From Bacillota bacterium (GTDB lineage: Bacteria; Bacillota; UBA4882; UBA8346), in the NCBI GenBank assembly GCA_023435565.1, contig JAEYRN010000084.1:1-31934 (forward strand): a stretch of DNA of 31,934 nt. Reading direction: 5' to 3'. Both the position numbers and the translations under genes were made by a program. Shown piece after piece: positions 15,570-24,021 of this stretch (position 1 is its first letter; each line of letters opens with the position of its first letter). The notes below the pieces were generated by a model. It saw nothing but the letters and a program-made list of their open reading frames with translations, was not told the origin of the DNA and did no database searches.

Positions 15570-16520
15570 TTAAAAATAAACAGACTGGTCATAACGGAGC
15601 ATGGTAAGATGCTTTTGATATTCACCTAAAATTGGCGGAACTGATTCACCTATGCACATCCGGTAAAGCAAGTAGGGATAATCCACCCCAGCCCGGATCG
15701 AAAGGGGAACGCCGCCGCCAAAACGGGGATTAATCTCGATCCAGTAAACCATCATACCATCATCAATACATTGAATTGTTACCGGACCTACGGCGCCAAG
15801 GCTTTCAACTATATACTTCCCTTGTTTAATTAAATCCGGCCGATCCGCTGTACAGCTTTTAACTACCTCACCGGAACGGACTTCAAGCCGTTCCCGTGGT
15901 ATCACCGATAGCACTCGGCTATTCAAGTCGGTTAGTATATCCAGAGTATATTCAAATCCGGAGATATACTCTTGAACTATTAATTCCGGGTTTTGGTTTA
16001 AAAAAAATGTTAGCTCGGTTTGGGAAATAATCTTATATGCTCCGATTGAACCCATTCCGGAACGGGGTTTAACAAATAACGGGAATATGTCGCTATTAAG
16101 TTTCTCCTTAATCGGCCAGGTTTTGGGAGTAATGATTTCGTGTTCACTAAAAAACCGATGAGTTTCCAGTTTATCGGCGCATATTTTTAAAGTATCAGAT
16201 TGTGAAAGCAGCAATAAGACTCCAAGTTTCGTGAATTGACTACGGTGTCGGTCCAAGATCCAAAACTCCGGTTCATAGAGGGGAATCAGGAGATTCACTT
16301 TTTCCTTACGGCAAATTTGCAATAGGGCATTAAGGTATCGGGTATCATCAACTCGTGGTATCTGAAAAATAGAGTCGACGAAATGTCTAGCCGGAGCCAA
16401 TTTTGGGTTAGCGTCAACACCAATAATCCGGGCGGTGATATTATGATTTGAATATGAATACTTAAAAGCTTGTACCAGTTCGACCCGACGGCCGATGGAG
16501 GTGAAAAGAACGGTGAACAT
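15570..16520 (-). CDS. ATP-grasp domain protein (carbamoyl-phosphate-synthase-like)
   Basis: The protein has 316 aa. The pre-ATP-grasp Rossmann-like domain starts VLFTSIGRRVELVQAF at 4-19. The ATP-grasp core includes PLFVKPRSGMGSIG near 146-159 and IVQEYISGFEYTLDIL near 180-195. The metal-binding IEINPRFGGGVPLS lies near 261-274. Such enzymes ligate a carboxylate to an amine or thiol, or phosphorylate, via an acyl phosphate. GAGGTG precedes the ATG. Neighbouring genes suggest that it works on the small molecule later activated as a CDP derivative. In C. difficile the flagellin type A cluster contains a protein of this general class, which supports but does not prove the link. Confidence 0.85.
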   Translation of the reverse strand: MFTVLFTSIGRRVELVQAFKYSYSNHNITARIIGVDANPKLAPARHFVDSIFQIPRVDDTRYLNALLQICRKEKVNLLIPLYEPEFWILDRHRSQFTKLGVLLLLSQSDTLKICADKLETHRFFSEHEIITPKTWPIKEKLNSDIFPLFVKPRSGMGSIGAYKIISQTELTFFLNQNPELIVQEYISGFEYTLDILTDLNSRVLSVIPRERLEVRSGEVVKSCTADRPDLIKQGKYIVESLGAVGPVTIQCIDDGMMVYWIEINPRFGGGVPLSIRAGVDYPYLLYRMCIGESVPPILGEYQKHLTMLRYDQSVYF

Positions 16521-16570
16521 GAGTCACCTCGGTAATTGGATTCTAAAGGCCAAATGCTGATTTTTACGAA

Positions 16571-17236
16571 TTAAGCAACTGCTGTTTTCCCTGCAATTCG
16601 CTTGTTTAACGCTAATTCAAAAAGTCTTAATACCAGATCTAGAATATAAAGATTAATAATCGCATAAATAATCCATGCTTTATAAGGTGTAAAAAGTAAT
16701 ACCGTGGTAATCAAGCTTTGAGCCGAAAGGTCCATCCCTAGTATTACGCCCCGTTCCATTAAATATTTCTTTACTCCCCACCGCTTGAAATCTTTCAATT
16801 TTTTGATACCGGGCACGATATAATAAGTGGCCAGGACTTCATAGACAGTATGGACTATCAAATAGACCGCGATCCATTCCCAACCGATACCGATTTTGAT
16901 ACCAATAACAATATATAACGCGTTATAATAAAGCCGATCACAAATATGGTCCAAGATCTTACCCATTTTGGTGCATAGGTTTTTATACCGGGCCAAGTTG
17001 CCGTCAAGAATATCTAAAAATAAATACACTTGGACCAAAAAAGCGGCAATGAAATATTGGCCAACCCAAATTAACCAAAAAATAAGGATTGCATTTAGAA
17101 TATTGGCGAAGGTTATCATATTAGGTGTAACCGGCGTCTTTCCCACCACCGGCAACATTCTAACCACCAGATCGGTATAGATCTTCTCCCACCAATAAAA
17201 ATCTTTTCTTTTGAGAACGAACTCCGCCTTACCCAT
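16571..17236 (-). CDS. CDP-alcohol phosphatidyltransferase family membrane protein
   Basis: The protein has 221 aa with about five or six hydrophobic segments. The complete catalytic motif D-x2-DG-x2-AR-x8-G-x3-D-x3-D is present as D75, D78, G79, A82, R83, G92, D96 and D100 in the second predicted helix region. Enzymes of this family displace CMP from a CDP-activated alcohol with an acceptor hydroxyl to form a phosphodiester. The ATG at 17236 has GGGAG upstream; the TTG at 17251 would include that site. The nucleotidyltransferase gene 43 bp upstream probably makes its CDP-substrate. It could make a lipid head group or a phosphodiester on a glycan. Confidence 0.9.
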   Translation of the reverse strand: MGKAEFVLKRKDFYWWEKIYTDLVVRMLPVVGKTPVTPNMITFANILNAILIFWLIWVGQYFIAAFLVQVYLFLDILDGNLARYKNLCTKMGKILDHICDRLYYNALYIVIGIKIGIGWEWIAVYLIVHTVYEVLATYYIVPGIKKLKDFKRWGVKKYLMERGVILGMDLSAQSLITTVLLFTPYKAWIIYAIINLYILDLVLRLFELALNKRIAGKTAVA

Positions 17237-17279
17237 AATCAAAACTCCCAACTTTAAACTCTCAACTCTAAACTCATAA

Positions 17280-17951
17280 CTATTCCCTAAACAACCCCAC
17301 CGCCACTTCCCAGTCGGCTTGAAAGTCCACTTCGATACAGCGGCAATCGGAGATATCCACCATTACAAATTTTTTTTCCCGTTCAATCATTAATTCGATA
17401 CCTTTTTCAAAGTAATCATTATCCTTACATTCTCTTAAAGCCTCTTTAAAGGCTTTGAGGTCTTTTTGGGAGATTTTATTGATACCAACAGCCTCACCTT
17501 GGGCATCCAAAACCTGCTTACTAATTTCGGTCAAATAGCCCTTTTTATCGGTTTTATACTTTACTTCTTCCTCGCCGCATTTAGCTGAATTTACGGCAAC
17601 TACATTCCCTTTGGTCTTAATGACCCTGTCGAGAATGAGTTCATCAAAGACTACGTCGCCATTGAGCCAAACCACGTCATCATCGAGATTTTCCAAACCG
17701 TGCAAAAGGCTTTTAGAGGTATTGGTAATATAGAATAACGGGTTATAACTATATAGAACATCAGGATAATACTCCATGACAAATTCTTTTTTGAAACCGA
17801 CCACAATGATAATCTCATTAATCCCAAGCTCCCGCAGGATCCTAATCTGCCGCCCCAGGATTGTCTCTCCCGTTGGCAACTGGGACAGTGACTTGGGAAA
17901 CGGTTTCCCCAATCTGGAACCCACACCCGCAGCCAGGATAATTGCTTTCAT
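17280..17951 (-). CDS. Sugar/alcohol-phosphate nucleotidyltransferase (NTP_transferase family)
   Basis: The protein has 223 aa. The N-terminal nucleotide-binding signature is MKAIILAAGVGSRLG followed by PFPKSL (K20). A metal-binding Asp is likely in WLNGDVVF near 94-101, and IEVDFQADWEVA near 206-217 is the second metal site typical of phosphocholine and inositol-phosphate cytidylyltransferases (LicC-like, IPCT). GGAATAGGAG precedes the ATG. Pairing with a CDP-alcohol phosphatidyltransferase favours CTP as the donor. The activated molecule is unknown. Confidence 0.85.
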   Translation of the reverse strand: MKAIILAAGVGSRLGKPFPKSLSQLPTGETILGRQIRILRELGINEIIIVVGFKKEFVMEYYPDVLYSYNPLFYITNTSKSLLHGLENLDDDVVWLNGDVVFDELILDRVIKTKGNVVAVNSAKCGEEEVKYKTDKKGYLTEISKQVLDAQGEAVGINKISQKDLKAFKEALRECKDNDYFEKGIELMIEREKKFVMVDISDCRCIEVDFQADWEVAVGLFRE

Positions 17952-18007
17952 GGCGTTCTCCTATTCCTTTTAGATAATTATCGGTCTAATCTTCTTAATT
18001 TCTTAGC

Positions 18008-18225
18008 CTGGATTTCCTTCCCGTTATGCTGTCTAAGTTCCTTTTTCTTTTCGACAGGATTTACACGGATTAACAGGATTTTATTAAAACCCTATTCATG
18101 CTTTATTGAATGATTCATAGCTCTCATCTGCTTGATGCTCGTCTTTTTTAATCTGTGTTAATCCTGTTAATCCTGTCTAAGTTCCTTTTTCTTTTTGACA
18201 GGATTTACACGGATTAACTGGATTT
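18008..18225. repeat. Hairpin repeat copies J (diverged left arm) and K
   Basis: Copy J (about 18008-18081) has a worn left arm but an intact loop and right arm. Copy K (18150-18225) is full. The right arms here read GGATTAACAGG/GGATTAACTGG. Copy K ends 17 bp from the stop of the second GxxExxY gene. The 17952-18241 gap holds nothing else recognisable. Confidence 0.88.
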
Positions 18226-18241
18226 CAGACTTCCAACATGG

Positions 18242-18616
18242 TTATATTACTTTTCGTAATCGTCGTTTTATTTGGACGGATTTAGAGCCAAAGTTAATTA
18301 ATAATCCGATATTAATACCTGTTGCAACTAGATAATTCACCAATTGCACCTCGTGTTCCTTGCATAAATTTTGAACTGCTTTTAGTTCAATAAGTACTTT
18401 CTCTTCAACTAATAAATCTGCTATGTATTCTCCAACAATCACATCATCATAATATACTTCAATTGGATATTTCTGCTTTACCGATAATCCTTCACGCGAA
18501 AGTTCAATACACAAAGCATTCTCATAAACCTTTTCCAAAAAACCGTAACCTAATGTATTATGAACCGTATAAGCGCAACCAATTATTTTATTAGTCAATT
18601 GTTCTTCTTGCAGCAT
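18242..18616 (-). CDS. GxxExxY family protein (PD-(D/E)XK nuclease-like), copy 2
   Basis: The protein has 124 aa. It matches copy 1 almost residue for residue: GFLEKVY at 25-31, the PD-(D/E)XK-like D67 and E77-L-K79, and HEVQLVNYL. It ends in RKVI, before the repeat rather than inside it. Nucleotide identity with copy 1 is also high by eye, so the two are recent paralogues. ATG at 18616 or 18625 is possible and neither has a good ribosome site. As with copy 1, it is antisense to the left-arm-to-right-arm order and is flanked closely by repeats on both sides (K at 17 bp, L at 18 bp). Confidence 0.9.
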   Translation of the reverse strand: MLQEEQLTNKIIGCAYTVHNTLGYGFLEKVYENALCIELSREGLSVKQKYPIEVYYDDVIVGEYIADLLVEEKVLIELKAVQNLCKEHEVQLVNYLVATGINIGLLINFGSKSVQIKRRLRKVI

Positions 18617-18633
18617 ATAAACCATTCTTTAAA

Positions 18634-18968
18634 AATCCGTGTTAATCCCGTTAATCCTGTCTATGTTCTTTTTCTTTTCGACAGGATTTACACGGATTTA
18701 CAGGATTCTTGAAATCAACTTTTTATTATTCGAACTGCAATAGTTTTAAGTTGTTTGCATCTGCTTGTTGTTTGGTTTTTTTATAATCAGTGTTAATCCT
18801 GTTAATCCTGTCTAAATATTATCTTTTTTTAGACGGGATTTACACTGATTTACTGGATTTCTTGAAATCAACGTCTTACTATCAAAGTCCAAATAGTTAT
18901 TGATTTGTTTGTATCTGCTTGTTTGTTTGGTTTTAAAAATCAGTGTTAATCCTGTTAATCCTGTCTAA
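18634..18968. repeat. Hairpin repeat copies L, M (full) and N (left arm only)
   Basis: Copies lie at 18634-18707, 18784-18860 and 18938-18968. Copy M has a changed loop and compensating-looking arm changes (TCTAAATATTATC loop, AGACGGG right arm). The half copy N ends 25 bp from the stop of the next gene. The stretches before M and N end in the same TCTGCTTGTTGTTTGG-like sequence that precedes copies A, H, I and K. Confidence 0.9.
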
Positions 18969-18992
18969 ATAATTAGAAATATCACTTTCAGG

Positions 18993-20012
18993 TTAAGCAA
19001 ACACAAAATAATCAACAGTATCTTGATATCCAATTTGGTCAAGGTAATGGGCGATTTCATATCTAGCTGGTTGGGCTGCGATGATAATCTTGGTTACTGC
19101 TCCATTAGATTCTCGGATATAGGACGGCGAAAAAATGGGTTTACCGAATATCGAGGTTCCGTGTTTCTTTTCATCCCGATCGATGAAACCCGCAACATTG
19201 TAACCGTTGTTCTCCAGCACTGCAACCAGATTTTCCCCCAAACCGCCGGTCCCCCAGATATAGACGCTCTTATCTTTGATAAAATTTATTAACTCATCTC
19301 GCTTGATCTCAAATAAGATCCGGGTGAATTCGGCTTGATCTTGTTCCGCCCCGCAGATTGAGGTATCGATGACTCTAATTTTTAATAATACTTCATTAAC
19401 GGTATCCATCTTATAGCCGCGTTTATTGATATTGTAAAAAAGAGAATAATCTTCTCCCATTCTGACTTCCCGGTATCCTATTTCTTTAATGATTCCTGTC
19501 CTGACGGCTATGGCGTCATGGGGGATACACGACCACCAATACAAGGTTTTGCTAATCTGTTCCGGAGTAGTGATGTCATTTAAACATTTTTCCTTAGCAC
19601 TTTTCATATACCGGTATCTTGGGGATTGTTCCGTCTTTAAGTCATGGGGAAAATACTCAACCAAACATTTAACCAGCGCAATTTCGGGATGATTATCCAA
19701 AAAAATTTTTTGTTTTTCGAACCTTGTTGAATAACTAATATCATCGGAGTCCATTTTTATCACATATTTGCCTGTGACTTGCTCCAGCCCGTACTTTAAA
19801 GCCGACCCGACACCGATATTTTCATTCAAGTTATATAATTTAATCCGGGAATCTTGGTAGGTCCGGATTACTTTTTCCGTATTATCGGTGGAACCATCGT
19901 TAACGATGATAAATTCAAAGTCGGAGTAGGTTTGGTTTAAGACGCTCTCGATGGAGTCTTTAACATATTTTTTGCTGTTATAAGTTGACATTAATACACT
20001 TAACTCAGGCAT
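18993..20012 (-). CDS. GT2 glycosyltransferase with C-terminal Rossmann-like domain
   Basis: The protein has 339 aa. Residues 1-235 are a GT-A family 2 transferase: ELSVLMSTYNS, IIVNDGSTDNT at 36-46, the metal-binding MDSDD at 87-91, and a late GEDYSLF. Residues 246-339 are a separate domain beginning VYIWGTGGLGENL, then AGFIDRDEKK and SPSYI. That domain recurs in five other proteins of this island. The ATG at 20012 has AGGAG upstream; a TTG one codon earlier is less likely. The next gene is 16 bp upstream, so they are likely cotranscribed. Donor and acceptor are unknown; flagellar glycan assembly is inferred from position. Confidence 0.88.
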   Translation of the reverse strand: MPELSVLMSTYNSKKYVKDSIESVLNQTYSDFEFIIVNDGSTDNTEKVIRTYQDSRIKLYNLNENIGVGSALKYGLEQVTGKYVIKMDSDDISYSTRFEKQKIFLDNHPEIALVKCLVEYFPHDLKTEQSPRYRYMKSAKEKCLNDITTPEQISKTLYWWSCIPHDAIAVRTGIIKEIGYREVRMGEDYSLFYNINKRGYKMDTVNEVLLKIRVIDTSICGAEQDQAEFTRILFEIKRDELINFIKDKSVYIWGTGGLGENLVAVLENNGYNVAGFIDRDEKKHGTSIFGKPIFSPSYIRESNGAVTKIIIAAQPARYEIAHYLDQIGYQDTVDYFVFA

Positions 20013-20028
20013 CAAATTACTCCTAAAA

Positions 20029-21336
20029 TTAGGTTAGGGAATTAAAAATTGTTACCAGTATATTAGTTAGGTTTTTTCGTTCAAATTGTTTTATGGTGTC
20101 AGAATTTTGATAAAAGATACTTTTACCGTTGGCCCAATTATGATAGTTTAACAAAAGAAATTCTTCAATTTCTTCAATGTTTTCATAAGCAATATTCCGC
20201 CCCTGTCCGGTCAGTTCTAACAACTGATCAATTGCGCTTCCTATTGGCGATATGGAAAGGATAGGCTTTCCCATTCTTAAGTATTCAAAAATTTTACCAG
20301 GAATCTCTGGACCACCCGCCACTAATAATAAAAGATCTGCATTGGCCGCAATTTCAAGACACTCACTATGGACCAGATACGGTCTCCATTCAACAAGATT
20401 GTAAATATCAATATTCTGCGTTTCTTTAATTATGTCGTCGGAACATTTACCAATGATTTTTAAACTAAATTTTGCTTTATCAATGAGCCCCTTATTGACT
20501 AGATTATTAACGGCCGTAATTATGGTATAAGGATTTCTAATCGAATAAAACGACCCGTTATGAACTACCATAAATTTATCATTAGTATATGACTTTATTT
20601 CTTTAAAATCGTCTTCATCATATCCGTTTGTTATTGTGCATACCTTTTCTTTTAATAGATTATAGTTTTCAATAAAGTTTACCCTGGCAGGTTCAGTTGT
20701 GGTTATAATTATATCGGCAAAATTAACAATATTTTTCTCCATCCTTTTTATCATCTGATATTTTAAACTGGTTTGATCAAACCCAAAATACGGATTCTTG
20801 GTCCATTCATCACGAAAATCCGCAACCCAGGGAATATGAAGTTGTTCCTTTAGGCAATAACCGATTAAATGATCGGAGTAGGGTCCCGAAGTTGAATAGA
20901 TTAAGCTATAGTCATTTGGGTTTATTTCGGACATAACTTTTTGAATGACTTTTTCAGCCCATAAAATACATCCATCAGGGATAAAAAGCGAACTTCTTAC
21001 AGATTCCATCTGTTCTTCAAGAACCCGTTCAAATTCATGATTAATACTTACATCCTTTATTACATTAAAAGTAGGCTTAATCAAGCCTAACATTTGTTCC
21101 TTAAAGTTATCGGTATATTCCTTTAAAAGGATATCATCAATACGTATCACTTCAATATTATCAGGTATCTCTTTTGATAAAGTATCGTCTTTTAATGCAA
21201 ACCGAGATTTTCCCACGGTGATAACAACCGGTTCCCAGCCGAAATGCCTTAAATATTTTACGAACTTTATGCTACGTTGCACTCCGGACCAACCTAAAGG
21301 AGGAAAAAAATATGCTATGAATAGGACTTTTTTCAT
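20029..21336 (-). CDS. GT4-like glycosyltransferase
   Basis: The protein has 435 aa and a GT-B fold. The N-terminus VLFIAYFFPPLGWSGVQRS with KYLRHFGWEPVVIT is the Glyco_trans_4-type start. The second domain carries VVHNGSFYS near 256-264 and a donor-site E-x7-E in PEIPGKIFEYLRMGKPIL near 348-365. The ATG at 21336 has TGGAGA five nucleotides upstream. An upstream in-frame ATG at 21357 overlaps the preceding stop as TAATG and remains possible. It lies between two GT2 genes in the island. Confidence 0.85.
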   Translation of the reverse strand: MKKVLFIAYFFPPLGWSGVQRSIKFVKYLRHFGWEPVVITVGKSRFALKDDTLSKEIPDNIEVIRIDDILLKEYTDNFKEQMLGLIKPTFNVIKDVSINHEFERVLEEQMESVRSSLFIPDGCILWAEKVIQKVMSEINPNDYSLIYSTSGPYSDHLIGYCLKEQLHIPWVADFRDEWTKNPYFGFDQTSLKYQMIKRMEKNIVNFADIIITTTEPARVNFIENYNLLKEKVCTITNGYDEDDFKEIKSYTNDKFMVVHNGSFYSIRNPYTIITAVNNLVNKGLIDKAKFSLKIIGKCSDDIIKETQNIDIYNLVEWRPYLVHSECLEIAANADLLLLVAGGPEIPGKIFEYLRMGKPILSISPIGSAIDQLLELTGQGRNIAYENIEEIEEFLLLNYHNWANGKSIFYQNSDTIKQFERKNLTNILVTIFNSLT

Positions 21337-21356
21337 TTTTTCTCCAATCAAGTTCA

Positions 21357-22808
21357 TTAAAAATTTTCATAATAAGATTTTATAATTTTAAGCCACCAGA
21401 AACCAAAAAATATCTTGAGTTTATTACCTGTTGTAATCTTGAAGAATGAATCTATATTCTTACAAATATTATTCAAATCGGTTGGAGGATTCAGTATACT
21501 TTCAAGTACATTCAATTTCCTTACAGATGAATGAAGTCTATTCCAATATAACTGTTCCAGTTGTCTATGCCCTTGCCGGATTCGCTTGAACTTTTTAATT
21601 AGCTCCGGATAGTTTCTAGGTGGATGAATTATAGTAATATCTTTGCTAAAACTCTGCTTAAAACCAAAATAGCGATATACTCTATCACCAAACTCCCAAT
21701 CTCCGCTGGAACGAAGCCTTTCGTCAAAGCCACCTGCTGCTATAAAGACTTTTTTTCGTACGAAAAGGTTCGCTGTTGGCCCATAATGAAATTTTCTGAT
21801 ATATTGTGTAACCTGAAAAGAATATAAGTAATTAAATAGATTAGTAACAGTCTTAACTTTATTCTTATCGATTTTTATATCTCCAGCTACATAATCAAAG
21901 TTTCTTAATGCTGCCACTCCATTTTCTAGCCAATATTCCGGTACTATTATATCGGCATCGACAAAAGCTAAATATTCACCCTTTGAAATTTCAATTCCCC
22001 TATTTCTTGCATAATAAGAACCCCGATTGGGTTTAACTTCTACCAGTTCTATGCCAAATTCTTTGCATAGCTTAGTAATTTCCACGTTTCCGCCATCATT
22101 TACCACTATTACTTCATAAAATCGCTGGTCCAATGTTTGGGAGTGAAGTGAAATCAGGGTATCTTTTAATCCATTTAGATCTTGATAAACAGGAATAATT
22201 ACACTGATAAGTGACTCTTTCATTTCATGTTGCATTTTTAACTCTGTAAAAAATTCTTGTTTTAAGCTAATACCTAATTTCTCTAAACACTTTGATGTTA
22301 ATTCTTTCGTTTTCCCATAATCTTTAAATTCCAAAGATAAATATAGTTTTAAGAATAAGGACTCCATAGAGCAATGAGTTATTGAATCGTAACGTTCAAT
22401 CATAAATTCAGCATCATTCAGATCTCCGGTGTTAAACTTATGAGATAGTTCGCATTTAAAACCTTCTAATTGTCCTTGAAAATGATCCTCTTGATTATTG
22501 CTAAACAAATCCCATTTGTATCTAAAAATTGATGCCGGACTATAATACGGAAAAATTTTATCTTTTTCCACTCCTAACTCTAATAATTGATTGGTAATTT
22601 CATCAAAAAACTGGCTTGCAATCATGATGCAATCATACTTGAAATTGATAATTTCCGCAGGAGAAATAATTTTACAACCATCAATTGTACGACCGCTTTT
22701 AAAGGGATCATTATCAATAAAGGCGATAATCTTACAATTATTATAGTTGAGATAAGATTTAATTTTTTCCCATCCATTACCGGTACCAAAGATTAATACA
22801 TCATACAT
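21357..22808 (-). CDS. GT2 glycosyltransferase with N-terminal Rossmann-like domain
   Basis: The protein has 483 aa. Residues 1-100 are the island's shared Rossmann-like domain: DVLIFGTGNGWEKI, IAFIDNDPFKSG and MIASQFFDEI. Residues 105-195 are helical and TPR-like. Residues 200-440 are a GT2 domain with ISVIIPVYQD, VVNDGG, the metal-binding D284-A-D286 and the acceptor-side GGFDERLRSSGDWEFGDR at about 359-376. The domain order is the reverse of that in the protein at 18993-20012. AAGGATA precedes the ATG. Confidence 0.87.
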   Translation of the reverse strand: MYDVLIFGTGNGWEKIKSYLNYNNCKIIAFIDNDPFKSGRTIDGCKIISPAEIINFKYDCIMIASQFFDEITNQLLELGVEKDKIFPYYSPASIFRYKWDLFSNNQEDHFQGQLEGFKCELSHKFNTGDLNDAEFMIERYDSITHCSMESLFLKLYLSLEFKDYGKTKELTSKCLEKLGISLKQEFFTELKMQHEMKESLISVIIPVYQDLNGLKDTLISLHSQTLDQRFYEVIVVNDGGNVEITKLCKEFGIELVEVKPNRGSYYARNRGIEISKGEYLAFVDADIIVPEYWLENGVAALRNFDYVAGDIKIDKNKVKTVTNLFNYLYSFQVTQYIRKFHYGPTANLFVRKKVFIAAGGFDERLRSSGDWEFGDRVYRYFGFKQSFSKDITIIHPPRNYPELIKKFKRIRQGHRQLEQLYWNRLHSSVRKLNVLESILNPPTDLNNICKNIDSFFKITTGNKLKIFFGFWWLKIIKSYYENF

Positions 22809-22870
22809 TTGACATTATCCTTCTCTATTCAAATACTTATATTCTCTATACATTTAATAAACTGCTTAAA

Positions 22871-24001
22871 CTATTTAATAATTTTAACCCAAAACGCATA
22901 TCCTACTTTTTTAATAGGATCTAATTTAAAATGATCCCAGATAGGCGACAGGATATTTATTAGTTCAGTATCCCGCGTAATATATGCATTTGGTAATTCT
23001 ATCCGAAGTTTATTGCTTTCAGCCAATAAGTATGCAGCTAGTAAATATTGTTCGGAATAGAATCGTTTTATCAAATAAGGCGAATAATCGTAAGGTAGAA
23101 AAATATCATGAAAACCCACCAAAACGCCCTTTTTAAGGTAGGGCAGCACGTCCATGAATGTTACGGTCACGTCGGAGTTCATATAGCAACAGTGTGAATT
23201 ATCGATAAAAACCATATCGCCTGCTTCTAATCGGTTAAAAATGGTGATATCCGTCTCTTCAAGCGGTTCCCGAATCACTTGATCACAAATCCTATCAATT
23301 TCAGCTCTGGGCTCAGGATCAATAGAAATAATTTTTGTTGCCAACTGGTGGTCATTAATGGCCTGACGAGCAAATTTGGTGGAATTTCCGGAACCGACCT
23401 CCAAATAAAGTTCAGGCTTACGAAGCGCTAAAAAACTATAAATAGATATACCATCCAAGGGGTGCAACCATATGTTTTTCCAATATGGGCAAACCGGATT
23501 AGTAGGATCCTCAACATTAGAAATTCTTTTCAACCATGCGCTTAAACTACAAAAATCTTCTAGATTTTTTTGATAGCGTTCTCGTTCAGAATCAATAATC
23601 TTCAGCAGTTTTGAATGTGGCGGCTTTCCATATCCGTATCTTGGTTTTGGAGAAATCGGGTAGCTCAAATATATCTTTTGATATCTTCCATCATTGAAGT
23701 CAATACCGTTCCAAAAATGGATATTTTCGGAGAAACCCATGTTTTTTAATTGTTCGGCAATTTCGAGATAATGGTGACTAGCAACGACTATAGCTATATT
23801 GTCAGGGTTTTCGGTCAGCAGTTGTTCGGGGGGATAGACTCTGGCGTTTAAAAAATATCCATTCCACTTTTGGGGATCATTATCTACATAATATGAAATG
23901 TTATGGCCTAAATCTTGGGTAAGATCGACACTGGTGTTTCCGGTCCCGAAAATTATTAATTTTTTATTTGTTATACCCGCTAAAACTCCAGCATAAGACA
24001 T
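22871..24001 (-). CDS. SAM methyltransferase-like protein (Methyltransf_24 type) with N-terminal Rossmann-like domain
   Basis: The protein has 376 aa. Residues about 10-100 are the shared domain (KLIIFGTGNTSVDL, YYVDNDPQKWNG, VVASHHYLEIAEQLKNMGF). The C-terminal half has a class I methyltransferase-like core: YLEVGSGNSTKFAR as motif I, IISIDPEPRAEI with the acidic end of strand 2, and DMVFIDNSHCCY. The ATG at 24001 has GGGAGA upstream. An in-frame ATG at 24025 overlaps the previous stop as ATGA and cannot be excluded. It is probably coupled to the gene upstream. The acceptor is unknown; sugar O- or N-methylation in the glycan is a fair guess. Confidence 0.8.
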   Translation of the reverse strand: MSYAGVLAGITNKKLIIFGTGNTSVDLTQDLGHNISYYVDNDPQKWNGYFLNARVYPPEQLLTENPDNIAIVVASHHYLEIAEQLKNMGFSENIHFWNGIDFNDGRYQKIYLSYPISPKPRYGYGKPPHSKLLKIIDSERERYQKNLEDFCSLSAWLKRISNVEDPTNPVCPYWKNIWLHPLDGISIYSFLALRKPELYLEVGSGNSTKFARQAINDHQLATKIISIDPEPRAEIDRICDQVIREPLEETDITIFNRLEAGDMVFIDNSHCCYMNSDVTVTFMDVLPYLKKGVLVGFHDIFLPYDYSPYLIKRFYSEQYLLAAYLLAESNKLRIELPNAYITRDTELINILSPIWDHFKLDPIKKVGYAFWVKIIK

Positions 24002-24021
24002 TATTCTTCTCCCTATAAAGG

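Noticed and set aside
13885..18616. Restriction-modification or toxin-antitoxin system built on the GxxExxY genes
   Set aside because: No partner methyltransferase or antitoxin gene is adjacent; the only neighbours are repeats and glycan genes.
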